Assembly (NCBI GenBank): GCA_019925105.1
Contig: JAHGAU010000019.1
Span: 682,001 to 746,000, forward strand
DNA: 64,000 nt
Reading direction: 5' to 3'
Source of the DNA: Niebla homalea
Taxonomy: Eukaryota > Ascomycota > Lecanoromycetes > Lecanorales > Ramalinaceae
Each line of letters starts with the position of its first letter. Positions within the stretch are counted from its first letter, which is position 1. The position numbers and the translations under genes were made by a program. Of this stretch, positions 12,464-26,399 are shown piece by piece. The notes below the pieces were generated by a model, which was not told the origin of the DNA, made no database searches, and saw nothing but the letters and a program-made list of their open reading frames with translations.

Positions 12464-13900
12464 TTTTAATTTTTCTTTTTTTTAAAGTAAAAAACTTAAA
12501 ATAAAATATATTTTTTTATTCTCCGGAATAATTTACGGAAATAATTAATAATAAAAATTTTTAAAAATTAACTTAAAAATTAAATTAAAAACTTCTTTTT
12601 AAAGGAAATATCGTATTATATAAAGCGCCGATTAAACGTTAAATTAATTTAAATTACTTAAAATAAATATAATTCCGGCGTAATAAAGTTTTAATTAAAA
12701 TTTAAATATTAAAATTAAAATAAGAAGCCGATTAATTAAAAGAATCAAATTAAAGCTTTTAAACGTCGTTTTCTTTTTGCGGTTTTAGTAATATTAACCG
12801 GGGTATTAAAAGCCCTTTATTAAGAACGTATTACGCCGCCACTTAACGGGCTATAAGTATTTTTTACCCTTTAAGTATAATAAATCCTTTAAGTCGGTTA
12901 TTTTACTTAAGTATACGGGTAAGTCCGAAGGTAAATATTAATGGTAATTTATTATTATAGAAAAGTCTTTCTTATTAAGCCCGGATTATTTCTTAAACGA
13001 TTATATTAAAATTATATATTACTTATAGTTTATTGATTATATTATTTAAAACCCGAATCCTTTTTTAATCTGGATCTTTATTTTTAAAGAGTTTAAAATT
13101 AAACTTATAAATTAAATAATTAATCCAGAAAATTACTAATTATTTTATTATAAGCGTTTTAAAAATATAAAATAATAATTAAATTAAAAAATCGTTATTT
13201 TCCGTAATTATCTTAAAATAATTAAAAAAAAAATTTATTTATTTTATTGGATAAATTTAAAACTTATACGTTTTTTACAAAGTTATTATTAAACTTAAAG
13301 TCCAGAATTATTTTTATCGGAAACGTTCCGAATATTTATAACGTTATTATTACGGTAATTATTATATAAAAGGGAAACTTAAAACGTTTTATTATAATTA
13401 TTATTATTAACGTTAATTATTTAATTAATAAAAATAAATCTCTTAATAATAAAGTTTTAAAGCTTAAGAATAATAACGTAAAGCCGGTTTATTCCGTTAA
13501 GGTTAATAATTAATATAATAAAAAACGTAAAGTTAAATTAAAACTTAATTTAACGTATAGGGATTTTAAATATTATATTTATTATAAAAAGGGCTATATC
13601 TTATTTAATTATCTTAAAAAAAATAACGTTAAGGTTATAACCGTAAGTACTATAAATAATAAATATATAAGGTTAAAAAACGTTAACGCTTTAACGGCGT
13701 TTCGGGGCCGGAGTTAAAATAAAGATTAATAAAGGCCAACCTTATCTTTTATATTAAAGGCTGGATTAAATTTAAAGGTAATTAATAATTATTTATAATA
13801 TTACTTAATATAAAAGCTTAAGTAAATTTAATTTTATAACGGTTTACGGTTTAATAGGACTTATAGTTTACCCCCGCTGTTTTACCGTAAGTTAAATTAC
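12464..13900 (+). pseudogene. Chromovirus gag, broken
   Basis: Region between the 5' LTR and the protease/RT part, in the position of gag. At about 13563-13615 the plus strand reads FKYYIYYKKGYILFNYLKK, which fits a CCHC zinc knuckle (C-x2-C-x4-H-x4-C) in which every Cys and His codon has been changed to Tyr or Phe, as RIP would do. Stops occur every few codons. The primer binding site directly after the LTR (12464 on) is not recognisable, having been AT-shifted. Confidence 0.6.
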
Positions 13901-16900
13901 TTAATAATAATAAAATTTATTATTATAAAACTTATTAATTATAATATAATTTATTTAATAATTAAGGATAAATAAAGTTATATAAAATATTCTCTTATAT
14001 TATAAATTAAAACGTACTAAACGTAATTTTAAGTTTCTTTATATTAAAGTTTTTCGAAATTATACTTAATCCGGTAACTAATTAATAGCGTTTTAAAATT
14101 AAGTTTAATAACTTATAAATTAATAACGTTTAAGAGTTTAATTAAACTTTAATAAAAATTAATAATATCTTTATAATTATATATATTAACGTAATAATAA
14201 CGCCCTTAAAAGAGGTACCGTAAAACTTTATTTAAGGTTTTATAAGTATAACCGTAATATAAGAATTTATTAATTTAATTATTCCGTAATAATTAAACGA
14301 TTACGTAGATATCTTTTTTAATAAAATAATTAATACTTTATTTAAATTAAAAAAAATAATTATAAAATTAACTTAAAAAAAAAAAAGAGTTATTTTATAA
14401 ACCTTTGTATAACTTATTTAGGATTAAGCTGGCGGAGCTCCGGCGGTATCTTAATAATATTTTAACTTAAGGTTAAATTTATTACTTAACGTTTTTTATA
14501 AGTGCTTTTATTTTTTTTATTTTAAAAAAGGATAACGGCCTTCATTTTTATATAGATTACCGGGGTTTAAATACGGTTACGGTTAAAAATTAATATTTAT
14601 TACCTTTAATTATTAAGACTTTTAACCGGTTAAATAACTTTTTACGGTTTATTAAGTTAAATTTTAAGGATACTTATTACCGGCTTTAAATTAAATAAAG
14701 CGATAAATAAAAAATGGTATTCTAAATATATTATAGTTATTTTAAGTATTTAATTATATTATTTAAGTTAATTAATACTTTAATAACTTAAGCTTTTATT
14801 AATTTTATCAATATAACTTATATAATTTATCTTAACGATATCCTTATCTTTAATAAAAAGTTAATAAATTATTAACGTTATATTAAATAAGTCCTTATTT
14901 AATTACGTTAATTTTAATTTTATATTAACTTAAAGAAATATTAATTTAATATTATTTAAGTTAAATTCTTAAAATTTATAATTTTTATAAAAAGGATATA
15001 AATAGATTAAGAACGTATTAAGGTAATTAAAGACTGATCTACCTTAAAAACTTACCGGGATATTTAGGTCTTTTTAAGGTTTTCTAATTTCTATAAGCGT
15101 TTTATTTATGAATATATAAGGATAATTAAACCTTTAATAAGTTTACTTAAAGATAATAAAAAGGGAAAGAAGGCTAAGTTATTAAAGTAAAATAACGCCG
15201 TAACGGCGGCGTTTAATTAACTATATAATATATTCAATAATACGTTATTATTCCGCCACTTTAATTTAGAAAAAAAGGTACGGATAAAAATTAATATATT
15301 TAATTTTATTATCGTTAATATTTTATTTTAATAGGTTAAGGAAGGTTATTAATATTTAATAGCCTATTAATCCCGGAAGATATAACCCGTTAAATAAAAT
15401 TATAAAATATATAATTAAGAGCTTTTTATTATTATGATAGCGTTTACATAATAACGTTATTATTTAAAAGGAAACGTTAAAACTATTTAAATATAAACGG
15501 ATTATAATAACCTTTAAAAATTTATAAACCAACTGGCTTTAAGTTTATATTAAATTAAATAAGTTTTAAAACTTATTAATTATAATTTTAAAGTATTTTA
15601 TTATTGAGGTAAAATAAATTTTATTAATTTATTATTAAAACGTTTAAATTATGAAAAAGTCTTATTTTTTAATATTGTTTTTTTACTTACGTTATAAAAT
15701 AAACTTACTCTTTAATTAAAAGAGTTATTAAAACGTTAACGGGCCGTAATTATAAATTATACATTTTTACTTATATTAAAGGGTATTTAAGTTATTATTT
15801 TACGGAAAGAAATATATTAATTATTTAAAAACGCTTATAAAAAATTAATCTTAATAATATAATTTATTAGAAATTTATAAGTTAAAAATAAGTTTATTTA
15901 TAAAATTAAGGAAGTTATTATTAAGTTAACTTAAAATCGTTTATAACTTAATAAAGTTTAAAGTATTAACTTAACCGATCTTATTAAATATAATAATTGG
16001 CTATATATCCTTAAAAACGGAATAATTTAAGAAAAATTAATTAATAAATACTACGATAGTAAGTTAATAAGTTACTTTAACGTTAATAAAACTTATAAGT
16101 TATTGATCTAAAAGTATTATAAAAACGGTTTAAAAGTTTAAATAACGGATTACGTTAAGATATATAATATATATTAAAGAGTTAAGGTATATTATTATCG
16201 CCCTTATAGTAAATGAACTTAATTCCTTTTCCCGGTATAGCCTTAAAAGGAATTAACTATAAACTTTATTATTAATTTACCCTTTAATAAACGTAAAGGG
16301 TAAGTTTATAATTTAATTTTAATAATCGTAAACCGCTATATAAAGATATATTGTTATTTACTTATAATAAAAAGCATAAACGCCGTTATATTAATTAAAT
16401 TATTATTTAAAGAGATTTTCCTTAAGTATAACGTATTAAACGGGATCGTTATTAATAAAGGCTTTATTTTTATAAATAATTATTAAGGTTTAATATATTA
16501 TTATTTAAAGATAATATATAAACTTAATACCGTATTTAACCCTTAAATTAATAAATAAATTAAATATTAAAATTAAGGAAAAAAATAATACTTAAGAAAA
16601 TTCGCCGGCTTAAAGTAAATAAATTAAGTAAATTTATTATTTATAATTAAATATTCTTATATAAATATATTTTATTTAAGTTTAAAATATAACCCTTTCT
16701 ACAATAATTATAAATATAATCCTGAAATTTACTTTAAGTTTAAGGATAAACTTATTAAAAAGAAAATATCCGTAATAAAAGAAAAAGTTAAAATTTTAAA
16801 CGATATTTATAAGAAGTTAATAAAATAATAACGTTATATATTAAGATTAATTAAATAGATTTATAATAAAAAATATTAATTAAAATTGTATAACGTTAAC

Positions 16901-17400
16901 AATTTAATAAAATTAAATATTAAAAACTTTAAACTTAAATAATTAAGTAAGAAATTTATATTTTAATTTATTAAATTTTTTAAAATTAACAATAAGATTA
17001 AATAATAAACGTACCGTTTTTTCCTCCCTATAAATTATTATATTTACTTTACGATTTATATTTCTTTTCTTAAGTTATATTATATTTAAATTAATAATAA
17101 AATAGCAGAAGCGATAATATATCCTTTAAAAGTTATTAATAATAAAGAAGAATAAAAAATTAAAGAAATTATAAATTATATTAAGAATTCCCGGGGTATT
17201 TAATATAAAGTTAAGTAACTTAATTAAGGCTTTAAATATAATTAATAGGTTTTAACCGGTAATTTAAATAACGTATAAGAACTATAGAAGTAATATAATA
17301 AAATAGCGTAAAAAAAACGAATATAAAGTTAACGTTACGATAATTAAAAGTTTTATATTATAATTAATAATTATATATAATAATTAATATCGGGGTTTAT
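13900..17400 (+). pseudogene. Chromovirus pol: reverse transcriptase, integrase, chromodomain; broken
   Basis: Read through stops, 14430-14900 holds the Ty3/gypsy reverse transcriptase: a block equivalent to the PSSSPxxAP(V)xFV region, then IDYRGLN at about 14553, and YLNDILIFNK at about 14830-14856 (family YLDDILIFS; first catalytic Asp now Asn). Integrase follows: YYRPYSK, then KELTINFIINLPF at about 16190-16290 (family W-x-x-(I/L)-(S/T)-M-D-F-I-x-x-L-P). At about 17140-17290 the sequence fits a chromodomain: KIKEIINYIKNSRGIxYKVK, then an L-x-x-(G/F) stretch, where family members read ERILDSR...YLVKWxGY. The gag-RT-integrase-chromodomain order is diagnostic of chromoviruses. Not functional. 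Confidence 0.8.
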
Positions 17401-19443
17401 TTTATTAATATACTTTTTTTTTACGTAAGTTATTAAAGATCCATTATAATTTTATTTAATAAAACGCGATATACTTAATATAGCTAGCTTTATAGTAATG
17501 TTTATTTATTTATTATAATTATAATGGTTAATCTATAAATATAATAATACCGTAAATATAAAAGCGTAAAAATAAATTATAAACGCTTAAAAACGCTTAT
17601 TAATAAATTAATATTAAGTTAAAAAGAGATAAATTTAAAGTATTAATAATTAAAGATTAATTAAAATATATTATAATTTAATTAATATCTTAAGGGCTTT
17701 AATATTATATTTATATTACTATTTAATAATATATAGATTATAAACGTTTAAACGTTAAACGTTAAACGTTTATAATATATATAAAGAAAATAAAAATAAT
17801 TTATCGCGTTATCGTATTAATATAATAGGCCTTTTTTTTTTCTTTTTCTTTTTTTTTCTTATACTTTTAAAGCCGGATAAATACTAATAAATTAAATAAA
17901 ATATAACGATTTTACCCTTTTATTTTTCTTTTATTTTAAGGTTAACTTAACCTTAATATTAACGGGTTAAAAGGCTCTTTAATACGCTTTAAAGTTATTA
18001 TTCTCCGGAACTAGGGTTAACCTTTTAATTACTGCCGTTAAAATAAATTATATTTTTTTATTTTTATATCCTTTTCCTCGTTTTCGTTCATTTTAAAGCC
18101 CTTAAATTTAAAATAATTAACGGAATATTTAATAAAACTTTACCGGTTTTTTTCCGTATTACTTTTTATTTAAAATATATTAACGTTAATATTAAATTAT
18201 TATTGATTAATTAATTAATTGATTTATACTACGGATCTAGTTAATTTAATTCCGGCGTTCCTTAATACTCGGTTATTTAGCCTTATTAATAACCGTAAAA
18301 AAACCCGATATCTATAACGTTAAAAATAAAAACCGGTATTTACCTAGCCTTTACTTACGTCTTAAGGGTTAAGAGTATTTATGGCCGTTTAAAAAGTAAG
18401 AATTTATTTATATATTTTTTTTAAGAAAACCTATAATATTACGACTGAATTTACTTAAGGGTTACCCTTAAACCTATTACTCTTCCGTTACCTTATGGGT
18501 CTATTTAATATTAAAATTTTAAAATTCCGATTATATTATTAAATATCTTTATTAATATATATATTATTACCACTTTATTTATACGATTTTACCGACCGAT
18601 ATAATATTACTTCTTATACCGTTTTGATATTTATAGCCCCTTTAGCCCTTTATTAAATATAGTTTTTCCGCTGCTGTTTTTTACCCTTGGGTCGGCGGTA
18701 AGGTTTTTTAATTAAATTTTTAACTACTTTATTTATTTCCTTAATTAAACTAAATTATAATAATAAACCTATAATTATTATAAATTTAACGGCCGCTTTA
18801 ATATCCTTTTTATTAATAAATATTTAACGATAATCGTTAATCCTTACCCTTTTAATTAATCTTAATTTACGCTCTTTAAATAATAAATAGGAAATTAATA
18901 TATATATAGTATTTTACTTTTATTATTTATATTTATAATTAATATTAATCCGGTTATTAACGTATATAATAAAGAGGAAATAAATTAAGCCGTTTTTATT
19001 TATCCGGAATTGGATTATTAACGCGTTATTACCTTTTTTTATAATTTTATAATGCCGGAAATACTTATTAATAATTTTATTATTATTTAACGTTAAGTAT
19101 CGTTGCCCTTAAAAGATTAATTCTTTATATTTACGTTAATACTTTATTTACCTTTTTATAATTTATAGGGTAACTACCGTTAATTTTACCTTTATAGTTT
19201 TCTTCTTTTCTACCGCTTTTACTTTAAATAAAAATTTATATATTTTTACGTTAACTTCTTAAACGTAAGTTAGGTCGATTTCTTTTTTAACTTATCTTAA
19301 TTTAACTTCCGTAGAGGGGATAAATACCTTTTTTTTTACGCTTTTTTATTTAAGGCCTTTTATAATTCTAATAAATATATTTATTTCCTATTAACGTAAT
19401 TAAATTTATATTTTTTTTAAGTTTTATTTAAGTAATTATTTAA

Positions 19444-22400
19444 TTGATTGATTGATTAATTTATACTACGGGTCTAGCTAAGCTAATTCTAACGTTCCTT
19501 AATACGCGGCCTTTTAACCTTATTAATAACCGTAAAAACCTGATACTTATAACGTTAAAGTAAAAACCGGCGTTTATTAAACCTTTACCTTTTATCCTTT
19601 AAGGTAAAGGATATTAATAATTATTTAAAGAGTAATAATTTATTTATATATTTCTTATATTTTAACTCCCTTAAGAAAATCCGTAATATTACGATTATAT
19701 CCTTATAAGGGCTATTTTTAAGCTCGTTATTTTTCTATTCTTTTATATATTTATATTGCCTTAATCTTATATAATATCTTTAAATATTTTTATTAATATT
19801 TACGTATTTAATATATATTTTTCTTATATTATTATCGCCGTTAATTTTTTTTAAGGACTTTTAATAAGCGTTTATTATTATATCTTTACGGTTATAAAAG
19901 ATATTTTCCGGTTTATATAATTAACGTAATTAATTTCCGTTCCTCTTTTTCTTCTTTAATCGGTAATAAGTTTTCTTTATAAGGTTTTTAATAACCTTGT
20001 TTATCTTTATAATAAAATTAAACTATAATAATAATCCGGTAAATATTATAAATTTAACGGTTACCCGGATATTTTACTTTATAAATAATATTTAACAATA
20101 ATTATAAGTATTAACTTTTACGATAAATCCTAATTTAATTTCCGTAAATAAAGGATAAGAAATAAAAATATATATAACGTTTTATTTCCTTTATCCGTAT
20201 TTATATTTAATATCTATCCGATTCTTAATATATATAATAAATAGGAAATAAATTAAACCGTTTTTATTTATCCGGAGTTAAATCGTTAATACGTTATTAT
20301 CCTTCCTTATAATATTATAATAACGGAAATATTTATTAATAATCTTTTTATCGTTAAAAATTAAATAATAATAACTTTAAGGTATAAAGTCTTTATATTT
20401 CCGTTAACGTTTAATTTATTTTAATATAATTTATAAAGTAATTATTATAGTTTTCGTTTTTTAAATTTTTTTAATCTCGGTTTTTTTTATATTTAATGGG
20501 AATTTATATTTATTTAAATTAACTTCCGGGATATTAATAAAATTAATTTTTTTTTCTGTTTATTTTTACTTTATTTTAATAGGAGGGAAAATAAATATTT
20601 TCAGTTTACTTTTTTTAACTTTAAGCTTATTAAGATTCTAGCGGATTCATCCGTTTTTTATTATTATAATTAAGTATATATATCTTTTTAATTTTATTTA
20701 AGTAACTATTTAATTTAATAAAACTTTAATTAACGGTATAAAGATTTTAAACTTTAATACCGGGATAAAGGTTATTTTATAAGTATTATTAATTATTTTT
20801 AAATATTAATTCTGGACTTTCTATAATATTTAAATAAACTTTTTCTTATATTTTAAAGTACCCTTAAATATATATTAAATAACCATAACATATATTATAA
20901 TTAGCTTTATTATAGTTTGGTAAATAATCTGGGCCTTTTATAACGTAACTCCCCATATTAATACGGCGAAATAAATAAGGCCTTTTTCTTATAAAGTTAT
21001 TTTCTTTTAAACCTTTTTTATATAGTCCTTTTAATTAAGCTTTTTATTTATTTAAAGGTTAAAAACTTTAATATTAATATTCGGCTTTATTATAACTTTA
21101 CTTAAGTTTATTATAATTGTTATATTATATAATTTTAAGCTTTTAATTATATATAAATAAGTTTATACTTATACGGCGTAAATTAAGCTTTATAAGTTTT
21201 TATTTATTAAAGATAAACTTTATAAGTTTATTTTAATTTTAAATAATTAATACGTATAAAGGTATTATAAGTTAAAAAGTAAATATTAATAATAAAGTTT
21301 TTAACTTAAACCTTTTATTTTAACTTAATAAGCTCCTTAATTAATAAATTATTAAAAAATAAAAATAATATAAAAGAAATAAATAATCCTTAAAGAATCC
21401 CCGTTATAACGGGCTTTATTAAGCTTATTTTTTATCTTAAATTAATTAATAAAACTCGGTTACTTAAGAAACTCTTTATTTATTTAATTAAAAAAAAATA
21501 TCCCCTTTTTCCTTAAGTTATATAGTAACTTTTAATAATTTATTTTATTAAAAATACCTATAATATTAAGAGAAAAAAGATTTATAATATATTTCTTCCC
21601 GTAACCTTATATTATATATATACCGTTAATTAATCCTTTAAAAGCTATTTTCATTAATTAACCTCTTTTTATTCTTATTTATTAATTAAGGAAAAATCCG
21701 TAATTCTTTATACAATTATTAAAAATCCTTATTATTACCGTTTTTAAGGTTTTCCTTAACGTATATAAAAGTATAATAGGTTTATAAAACTTTACCTTAA
21801 AATAATCCGGCTTAATAAATTTCTTAAGGATAATTGTTTTTATTTTTTTAAATTTATATAAATAATAACCAACGTTAAAATATACTTAAAAGAAATAAGT
21901 AAAAACCTTTCTAAAAAACAAAATTATTATTATTAAAATTTATTGGGAATTTTATTTAATCCCGGGGCTTTATCCTGCTTTAATTTATTAATTACCTTAA
22001 TTATTATATCTTATATTATTATTTTATTTATTAATATAAGGTTAAAGTATAAAATACTATCGATATTATTTAAATTAACTTTTAACGGAGGGGGGAAAAA
22101 TATTCCTTTAAGGGCCTTAATCTTACCGTTAAAGGTATTAATTAATATATTATTAAGTCTTTTAAAAAATGGGAATTTAAGGATAAACTTTGGTTTTTTA
22201 CTTTATTCTTTATTATACTTTATTAGCTTTTAAATATTATAAAATAAAACCGTTAAGTTATATATTATAAACCGAAAATATATTTATTTAATTTTCTTAA
22301 TAGTCCTTTCCTTTTTTTCTTAAATAACCCTTAATTAATTAAGTATCTTTTAATTCTTATACTTAAAAGTTTATTTAATTAGTTTTTTCATTTTTATAAT

Positions 22401-25254
22401 CATAATTATATATTTTTTATTTTAATAAATTTTAACTTTCTAAGAGGGTTTTATTATTGGGATAATCTTATTAATTACTTTATTTAATACCTTTATTATT
22501 TATTCTATAAAAAGGTTAATCCGGTTTTTATTATTTAATTAAAAAAAATCTGTAAATTATATTATTATTTCCTCCGCTTTTATATAAACCTTTATTTCCT
22601 TAACCGTCTTTTACGCCCTTTTTACCGGTAATAATATGGTCATATTAACGGTTTAATTTAGGGTTATTTATATCGGTATATAATTTAAGTTATATTTTAA
22701 GTCTTTTTATAACTTATATATTATAACCGCGTTAATAACCTTTTCCATATTAAAAGTTAAATTAATTATTATTTTAAATTTATAACTCTTTTATATAATA
22801 ATCCTTTATAATATTGATAATAAAAGGTTAACTTAAATAGTAACTATTAATAGGTTATTTAATTTAACGTAATTTATTATATATTCTTCCTCGTTTTATA
22901 TATAATAATATAAATTAAAGTTTTTAAATAATATATATTTATTTAAAGTAATTAAGACCTTTTTAAATAACGGTATTATAAAAGGTTTTTCCTTATTAAT
23001 TAACGGCGGATTATATATATTATAAATATTAAGGTTGCCCTTTAAGTTTCCTTTTTTTTATAATATAAAATATATAAAGGTTTTTATTATAATAAATAAT
23101 ATCCTAGCTATTTACGTTAAGCCGCTTATTTATAAAGAAGTATATTCTGGTTATTTTATCCCCTTTAAAAACTAAGTAAAACCTTTCTTTTAAATTAATA
23201 AATAAATATATATATAAATTATATAATAATTCTTAAATTATTATAACGTTAATATCCTTAACTTCTTTAAACTTAAATATTAATATTATAATTTTAATTT
23301 TTTTTATTATAAACGTTATATTATATTATTCTTAAAAATGTTAATATATTATATATTAACCTTTATAAAAACTCTTTTTTTTATACCCGTTTAAATTACG
23401 GACTTCTTATTAAAATTAAGCGTTTTCTAATTTAATATTTTCTTAATTATTATTAAAGATATAGATCGGTTAACCCTTAAAATTGGGATTATAAAGAGTT
23501 TTCTCTTTTTTACCGTTATTTATCCTTTATTATTTAATTAATTAAGCTTATATTTTAAGATTATTTTTAATTAACTTATTAAACCAGTTTTATACGTATT
23601 ATACCGTTGGATTTTTATGGTTATCCGGGTCTTTTTACGTTTAAGCTCCTGGCTCTTATTATATATTTAAAATCCTATATTAAATATCCCTTTTTATTAT
23701 ACGTAACGTATTTAAGTATATCCTTTATAAACCCCTTAATTATTAACTTTATATATTTATAGATATCGTAACCCTTAACGTAAATTATATATTTTATAAT
23801 ATTAAAATATTTCATAATAATATATTTATAATTTTAATACTTAAAATATTAATAAATATTAACCGCTTTATTTTATAATTAAATTATTTTAAGAAATCCT
23901 TTTTTAATAATTTTTTTATTTAAAACGTTATTATATATCTTTATTAACGTTATACTTAATATAATAATAAAGTACTTCTTTATGCGTTTTAAGGAATTAA
24001 GTCTTTTCGTTACCGATAAAAGCCTATAGTTAACGATCTTAAACTTTAAATAAAGAACCGTATTCTTTTTTTTTATATTTTTTAATATAACCTTTTTTTT
24101 AACTTTTTTGAAACGTAATAAGTATATCCTATTTATTATAATAGTAAATAATTATTTTAAAACCTTAATTAATTTATACTCTTTTTTATTAATTTAAGTT
24201 TTAAATTTTTTAAGTTTTTTTTTTCGTTTTTAAAAACGTTATATTAAGGAGGATATCGTTATTTTATAATTTACGTACCGTAATAATTTATTTTATTAAT
24301 AATTTTATTATTATTTTAAAAGTCTTTATTAATTATAATAAGTTTATTTTTACCGCTATATTCCTTTTTTTATTATTAAATAAGCGGATTATTATTATCT
24401 TTACCTTCTTTAATATAATTACCCTTTTTTTTATTATCCTTTTATTCTTTACTATAAAGATCCCCTTTATTATTTTTATTATTTAACTTTCTCTCGTTTA
24501 AGGGGCCGCCGCCTTTATACCCTCGCCTTATATACTTAACCCCAGTCTATTATTTTTACTTTTTATTAACGTTTTTATTCCCGCCTTTTAAGAGCCTTAT
24601 AAACGCTCCGTTTCCCCTAGTTTTATTTCTGCCTTTATATAGAAGTCTTTTATGTTTTTTAATCCAATCTATAATATCGGTTAGGTCTTTAACGTAATAT
24701 CTTTTTATTTTACCGTAAAGAGTCCTTTTAGGGCCTTTATTACCTTCCTTACCGTCCTTTCGCCCTCCTTTATTAAGCGATATATTATCTCTGTTTTTTA
24801 CTTTTAGTCCTTTAAGGTCCTATCTTTTTTATTAGCTTTATTTCCCTTTTATATATCCTTAATAATATTTTTATTACGGTCTTTTTACCCCTTTTTTCCG
24901 CTCGTACCCTTTATTATTAATACCGTACCGGCTTTCCTACCCCTTTATTTATTTATTACTTCCGTATTATTATTACGTATTTTATGCGTTTTAATACGTA
25001 TATTCTATTAACCTTAATTCCCTTATTTATTTTAAGTATTATCCAGTTTATTATTATTATATTGCCCGTACGCGTTATCGCCGTTTCTATTAATATAGGT
25101 TATTTACCCGTTTATTACCTTATTCTTAACTATTACGCTACTTCCATTTATCGTACTTAATATACTCCCCTTACTGTCGCTAGAGCTATGCATATATGCA
25201 TCGTTTTGGACCTCTGGGGTCCCTTTGTTCGTCGCCATCCCCTATAAAGAAAAA
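19444..25254 (-). mobile_element. Full-length Tad1/I-like LINE (copy D) nested in copy E
   Basis: The ATG at 25238 reads leftward (MATNKGTPEVQNDA). The CAAT-type tail is at 19444-19457, next to the shared 3' sequence. The target duplication ttaagtaattatttaa is present at 19428-19443 and 25255-25270, and copy E resumes exactly on both sides. Length is about 5.81 kb with a 5' leader of only 16 bases. ORF1 and ORF2 occupy the same offsets as in copy A: the endonuclease begins near 23266, and the RT is about 21.3-22.1 kb on the minus strand. Stops are frequent and CA/TG nearly absent except in the first ~200 and last ~100 bases. This is among the youngest insertions in the nest, as it interrupts copy E. 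Confidence 0.93.
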
Positions 25255-25628
25255 TTAAGTAATTATTTAATTTAAGGCTAATTTTATTAATAATATAAAG
25301 ACCTTGGATTTTAATATCGGAACGGGAGTTACTTTATATGCTTTATTTATTATTCTTAAGTATTGGTTTTAAACTTTTTATAATTACTGGACGGGTTCTT
25401 TCCTATATTTAAGTATACTTTTAAATACGTATTAAATAATTACTGCGTACGTTATTATAAACTTTATAACCGCTTAATAAACGGTTTTAATTTTCTATAA
25501 AATAACTCTTTACGTTAATATTATAAGATAAATAAAGTTTTTCTTTTATAAAATTATTTTCTTTTAAATTTTTTTTATATAATCTTTTTAATTTAATTTC
25601 CTATTAATTTATAAACCGAATACCTTAA

Positions 25629-25632
<4 letters not shown>

Positions 25633-25684
<52 letters not shown>

Positions 25685-26399
25685 TGTTTATATATAAGTC
25701 TAGCTACTTTAAGTTAATTTCGGCGTTCTATAATGCTGGTGGCTAAGTTACGGTTATCTTAATATTTATATTTATTTTAAACTTATTACTTTAATTTTAA
25801 AAGGGAAAAGGAAACCGTAATCGGTTAACTTAACCCTAGTTTACCTTAAATATTAACCCGGTTTAAATAAAAACCTTTCCCCCGTAATTACTTACCTTAA
25901 TATTACGATTAAGTCTTTACGTTAACCTAATTAAGATTAATAATTACCTTAAATCCTTAATTTATTATTTCCGCTAAGAATCTTTTACTTTTTAACGTTA
26001 TAATCCGCGGTAAGGATTTAATAATAATATTAAGTTTAATCGGAAGGAAACGGCTTTAATTATATAACTTTATTTCTTTTAATACTTAAACTTTACTTTA
26101 AATACTTCGTTACGTAGCTTTTTAAATTAATTTTATTTAATTTTAACTTTAACTTTTTAATGTTAAATCCCTATAATCCCTTTTTACTGGCCCTACGTAA
26201 TAACTAAGCTTATTTAGGGTTAACTACGGGTATCAGTAAATCGTCAGATATTTATTATTATTTTATTTATATTAACCACGTAACTTACCGGATAAGGTTT
26301 AAGGGCTCTTAACGAAATCGTCCCTTACCCTTAAAATATTCGATTATTCTATAGTTTATCTTCTGCACTCAAAAATGCCATTCCGCCACGCTCGCCCCC
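25633..26399 (-). mobile_element. SINE-like non-autonomous element with LINE-type 3' end, nested in copy E
   Basis: 767 bp flanked by a perfect 13-bp target duplication ataccttaatatt (25620-25632 and 26400-26412). On the minus strand it begins gggggcgagcgtggcggaat. The stretch tggcggaatgg fits a tRNA-type Pol III A box (TGGCNNAGTGG), and about 40 bases on there is aatcgaata, a B-box-like core. It has no ORF. Its last ~75 bases before the tail (…gaacgccgaaattaac…agctagac…) align with the LINE 3' end (…gaacgccggaattagc…agctagat…). It ends in about 14 ATTG/CAAT units (25633-25684). The rest of the body is unlike the LINE. The pattern fits a SINE mobilised by this LINE. It could instead be a truncated copy of a second LINE family; 767 bp is long for a SINE. 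Confidence 0.65.

Noticed and set aside
21943..22233. 96-codon plus-strand frame of Leu/Ile/Phe-rich sequence
   Set aside because: It is antisense to the reverse transcriptase part of LINE copy D; hydrophobicity comes from AT-rich codons.
25633..25690. ATTG repeat read as a free-standing microsatellite or telomere-like tract
   Set aside because: It is the tail of the adjacent retroelement: the same unit ends four LINE copies and lies inside a target-site duplication.
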